Assembly (NCBI GenBank): GCA_905339275.1
Contig: CAJPFK010000001.1
Coordinates: forward strand, 620,001 to 684,000
DNA length: 64,000 nucleotides
DNA from: Methylophilaceae bacterium
Lineage (GTDB): Bacteria; Pseudomonadota; Gammaproteobacteria; Burkholderiales; Methylophilaceae
Direction of reading: 5' to 3'
Below the pieces are notes generated by a model. The model was not told where the DNA came from. It worked only from the letters and a program-made list of their open reading frames with translations, and searched no databases. The translations under genes and the position numbers were made by a program. Shown piece after piece: positions 63,118-64,000 of this stretch. Position 1 is the first letter of the stretch. The number at the start of each line of letters is the position of its first letter.

Positions 63118-63178
63118 ATAAAAACAGGTTTTTTTCTTCATAATTCAATATCTTACAAGACTTTTCTGGCAGCTCCAT

Positions 63179-63208
63179 TTTATACCTATTTATACCCATT
63201 TATACCTG
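63179..63208 (+). repeat. three tandem 10-bp repeats near the element edge
   Basis: TTTATACCTA, TTTATACCCA and TTTATACCTG lie head to tail (63179-63208), 62 bp downstream of tRNA-Arg. Helically phased repeats at this distance from an attachment site resemble integrase arm-type binding sites; this is inference. Confidence 0.65.
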
Positions 63209-63285
63209 TTTTTCAGCCTTGAGTGTGTATTATTTGTGTATCGCTTTCGGTTATAAAATGGCTTGGTTTCAATGGTTTACGGGTG

Positions 63286-63313
63286 TTGCAATCATGAGAT
63301 AAGCCTGTATAAT
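63286..63313 (+). promoter_or_regulatory. sigma-70 promoter in the element leader
   Basis: TTGCAA (63286-63291), 16-bp spacer and a perfect TATAAT (63308-63313). The transcript would start near 63320 and run about 205 bases before the small HTH gene at 63526. Confidence 0.75.
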
Positions 63314-63324
63314 TTATTCACCGC

Positions 63325-63490
63325 TTGGCGTTACGATTAAGAGCGCCAAACCGCCGCTGAAAGAGTGCGGCCATCGAGCAAATGGGTGTTCCATGCGTCT
63401 GCGCACTTGCCATGTGCAGACAATTCCAGCAGCGGAGCTGTTAGCAGCTATACCCCCGCCGCGCCGCATCATTCCAGATGCGGATCCTTT
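63325..63490 (+). ncRNA. hairpin-rich leader or small RNA candidate
   Basis: Between the promoter and the HTH gene lie successive perfect stems: ttggcg/cgccaa (63325-63349), agctg/cagct (63436-63449) and ccgcatc/gatgcgg (63464-63483), the last followed by atcctttt. The density of stems suggests a structured leader, attenuator or small immunity-type RNA such as satellite-phage elements use. Short open frames (from ATG 63365 or 63393) overlap it but do not look coding. Confidence 0.4.
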
Positions 63491-63525
63491 TGGGGGTTCA
63501 ATGGCTTTTTCCTTGCGAGGGAAAA

Positions 63526-63822
63526 GTGTCTACATCTCAATCTTACGACGAGCAACGCCAGCGGCTCGAAAAAACGCTGGAATCATATCCGCCCGTTCTA
63601 CGGAACGAGCACCTTTGCGAGATCTTCGGCATCAGTGCGGGCACGAGGAATCGCTGGCAATTCGAACGGAAATTGCCGCCGCGGCTGCCAGGCGTGGGCA
63701 GAATAGCGCTCTACAGTAAGCAGGAGCTGATCGATTGGTGGATAAAGCCAGCCAAAAAACGCGGGCGGCCAACCAATGCAGAACTTGTCAGGAGAATGGC
63801 TGAGCAAGGGGCACGGCCATGA
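63526..63822 (+). CDS. small HTH DNA-binding protein (AlpA/excisionase-like) of a mobile element
   Basis: A 98-residue basic protein starting at GTG 63526 after GAGGG. A helix-turn-helix is seen at about residues 26-60 (LRNEHLCEIFGISAGTRNRW, then FERKLPPRLPGVG), with ALYSKQELIDWW after it, the layout of MerR-like AlpA/Xis proteins that recognise attachment sites or control integrase genes. The C-terminus is basic (KKRGRPTNAEL, an AT-hook-like RGRP). The following gene starts within its stop codon (ATGA). Confidence 0.7.
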   Translation: MSTSQSYDEQRQRLEKTLESYPPVLRNEHLCEIFGISAGTRNRWQFERKLPPRLPGVGRIALYSKQELIDWWIKPAKKRGRPTNAELVRRMAEQGARP

Positions 63823-64000
63823 AGACCTCTAGCAGCATCAAGCGTAATTATTTTCGCCGGCCAGCGATCAGGCAGCTGGTCCCAGATCTCAAACTTCTTC
63901 TTGCCGTTTTGCAGGTCGGCTGCGAGAGTCACGTCGGTTGCTGGGTGCCTTCTGGCCTCGCGGACGATGCTGGCCTTTCAGTCGAGGCATGCGAAGGAGG
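63819..64000 (+). CDS. partial gene, possible element replication/HTH protein, cut by window end
   Basis: An open frame from ATG 63819 (4-bp overlap with the HTH gene) continues off the right edge after 60 codons. The start, MKTSSSIKRNYFRRPAIRQL, with a later CESHVGCWVPSGLADDAGLS, resembles the winged-helix N-terminal part of replication-initiation-like proteins of phages and integrative elements (compact DNA-binding domain with a ...DDAGLS... recognition helix). Only this fragment is visible, so the call is tentative. Confidence 0.5.
   Translation, partial: MKTSSSIKRNYFRRPAIRQLVPDLKLLLAVLQVGCESHVGCWVPSGLADDAGLSVEACEG

Noticed and set aside
63365..63719. Two overlapping frames (from 63365 and 63393) before the small HTH gene
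   Set aside because: They overlap the better-supported GTG-started HTH frame out of register and cross several stable hairpins; composition is not protein-like.
63711..63932. Minus-strand 73-codon frame at the right edge
   Set aside because: It overlaps two plus-strand genes that have ribosome-binding signals, a 4-bp coupled overlap and recognisable DNA-binding features.

Overview
This 64 kb window reads as chromosome of a Betaproteobacterium, probably of the Nitrosomonadales/Methylophilaceae type. The evidence is gene order and protein character: surE-pcm-nlpD, tamA-tamB, purB, acnB, ppsR-ppsA, acs-fumarase, and uvrC-pgsA followed by tRNA-Gly and tRNA-Cys. The genus cannot be fixed from the sequence alone. 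Coding density is high, and most of the window is ordinary core genome.

Layout. 1-9.6 kb (minus strand): nlpD (cut by the left edge), pcm, surE; then a DUF2069 membrane protein, a HugZ-type haem-utilisation protein, a WrbA quinone reductase and a NYN-domain nuclease-like protein in overlapping order; then tamB and tamA. 9.8-21.4 kb: purB (minus), a small EF-hand protein, and a plus-strand central-carbon block of aconitase B, the PEP-synthase regulator and PEP synthase, then acetyl-CoA synthetase and class I fumarase. 21.4-23.3 kb: a short run of three promoterless-looking genes separated by attC-like recombination sites with no integrase nearby, i.e. an orphan integron cassette cluster whose third site is cut off. 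23.7-32.1 kb: a frameshifted CDF-type transporter, small secreted and membrane proteins, a thiol-based ArsR-type repressor divergent from an AhpD-like gene, a UPF0114 protein, a DUF2914 protein, rlmJ, sodC, a second EF-hand protein, a zinc-type CDF exporter, a family 5 uracil-DNA glycosylase and a tautomerase. 32.2-34.8 kb: uvrC, pgsA, tRNA-Gly(GCC), tRNA-Cys(GCA).

35.1-60.5 kb is the dominant feature: a complete Lap-type, c-di-GMP-controlled adhesion module. It holds a type I secretion ATPase and membrane-fusion protein (LapB, LapC), a co-translated LuxR-type regulator whose receiver domain lacks the phospho-acceptor, a 5304-residue RTX adhesin, a small conserved-looking protein, the c-di-GMP receptor LapD and periplasmic protease LapG (minus strand), and a TolC-type outer-membrane channel carrying a C-terminal OmpA peptidoglycan-binding domain. 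The adhesin has an N-terminal retention module with a TAAG LapG-cleavage motif, about twenty tandem units of roughly 105 residues, Calx-beta-like domains, a von Willebrand A domain with an intact MIDAS start, and eight RTX nonapeptides before the secretion signal. Together these predict surface retention of the adhesin when c-di-GMP is high and release by LapG when it is low.

60.8-64 kb: tRNA-Leu(UAA), a secreted beta-propeller lactonase-like protein, a membrane-anchored Bcp-type peroxiredoxin, and tRNA-Arg(CCU). The tRNA-Arg is followed by tandem 10-bp repeats, a strong promoter, a hairpin-rich leader, a small HTH protein and the start of a replication-like gene. This looks like the left edge of an integrated element that continues beyond the window.
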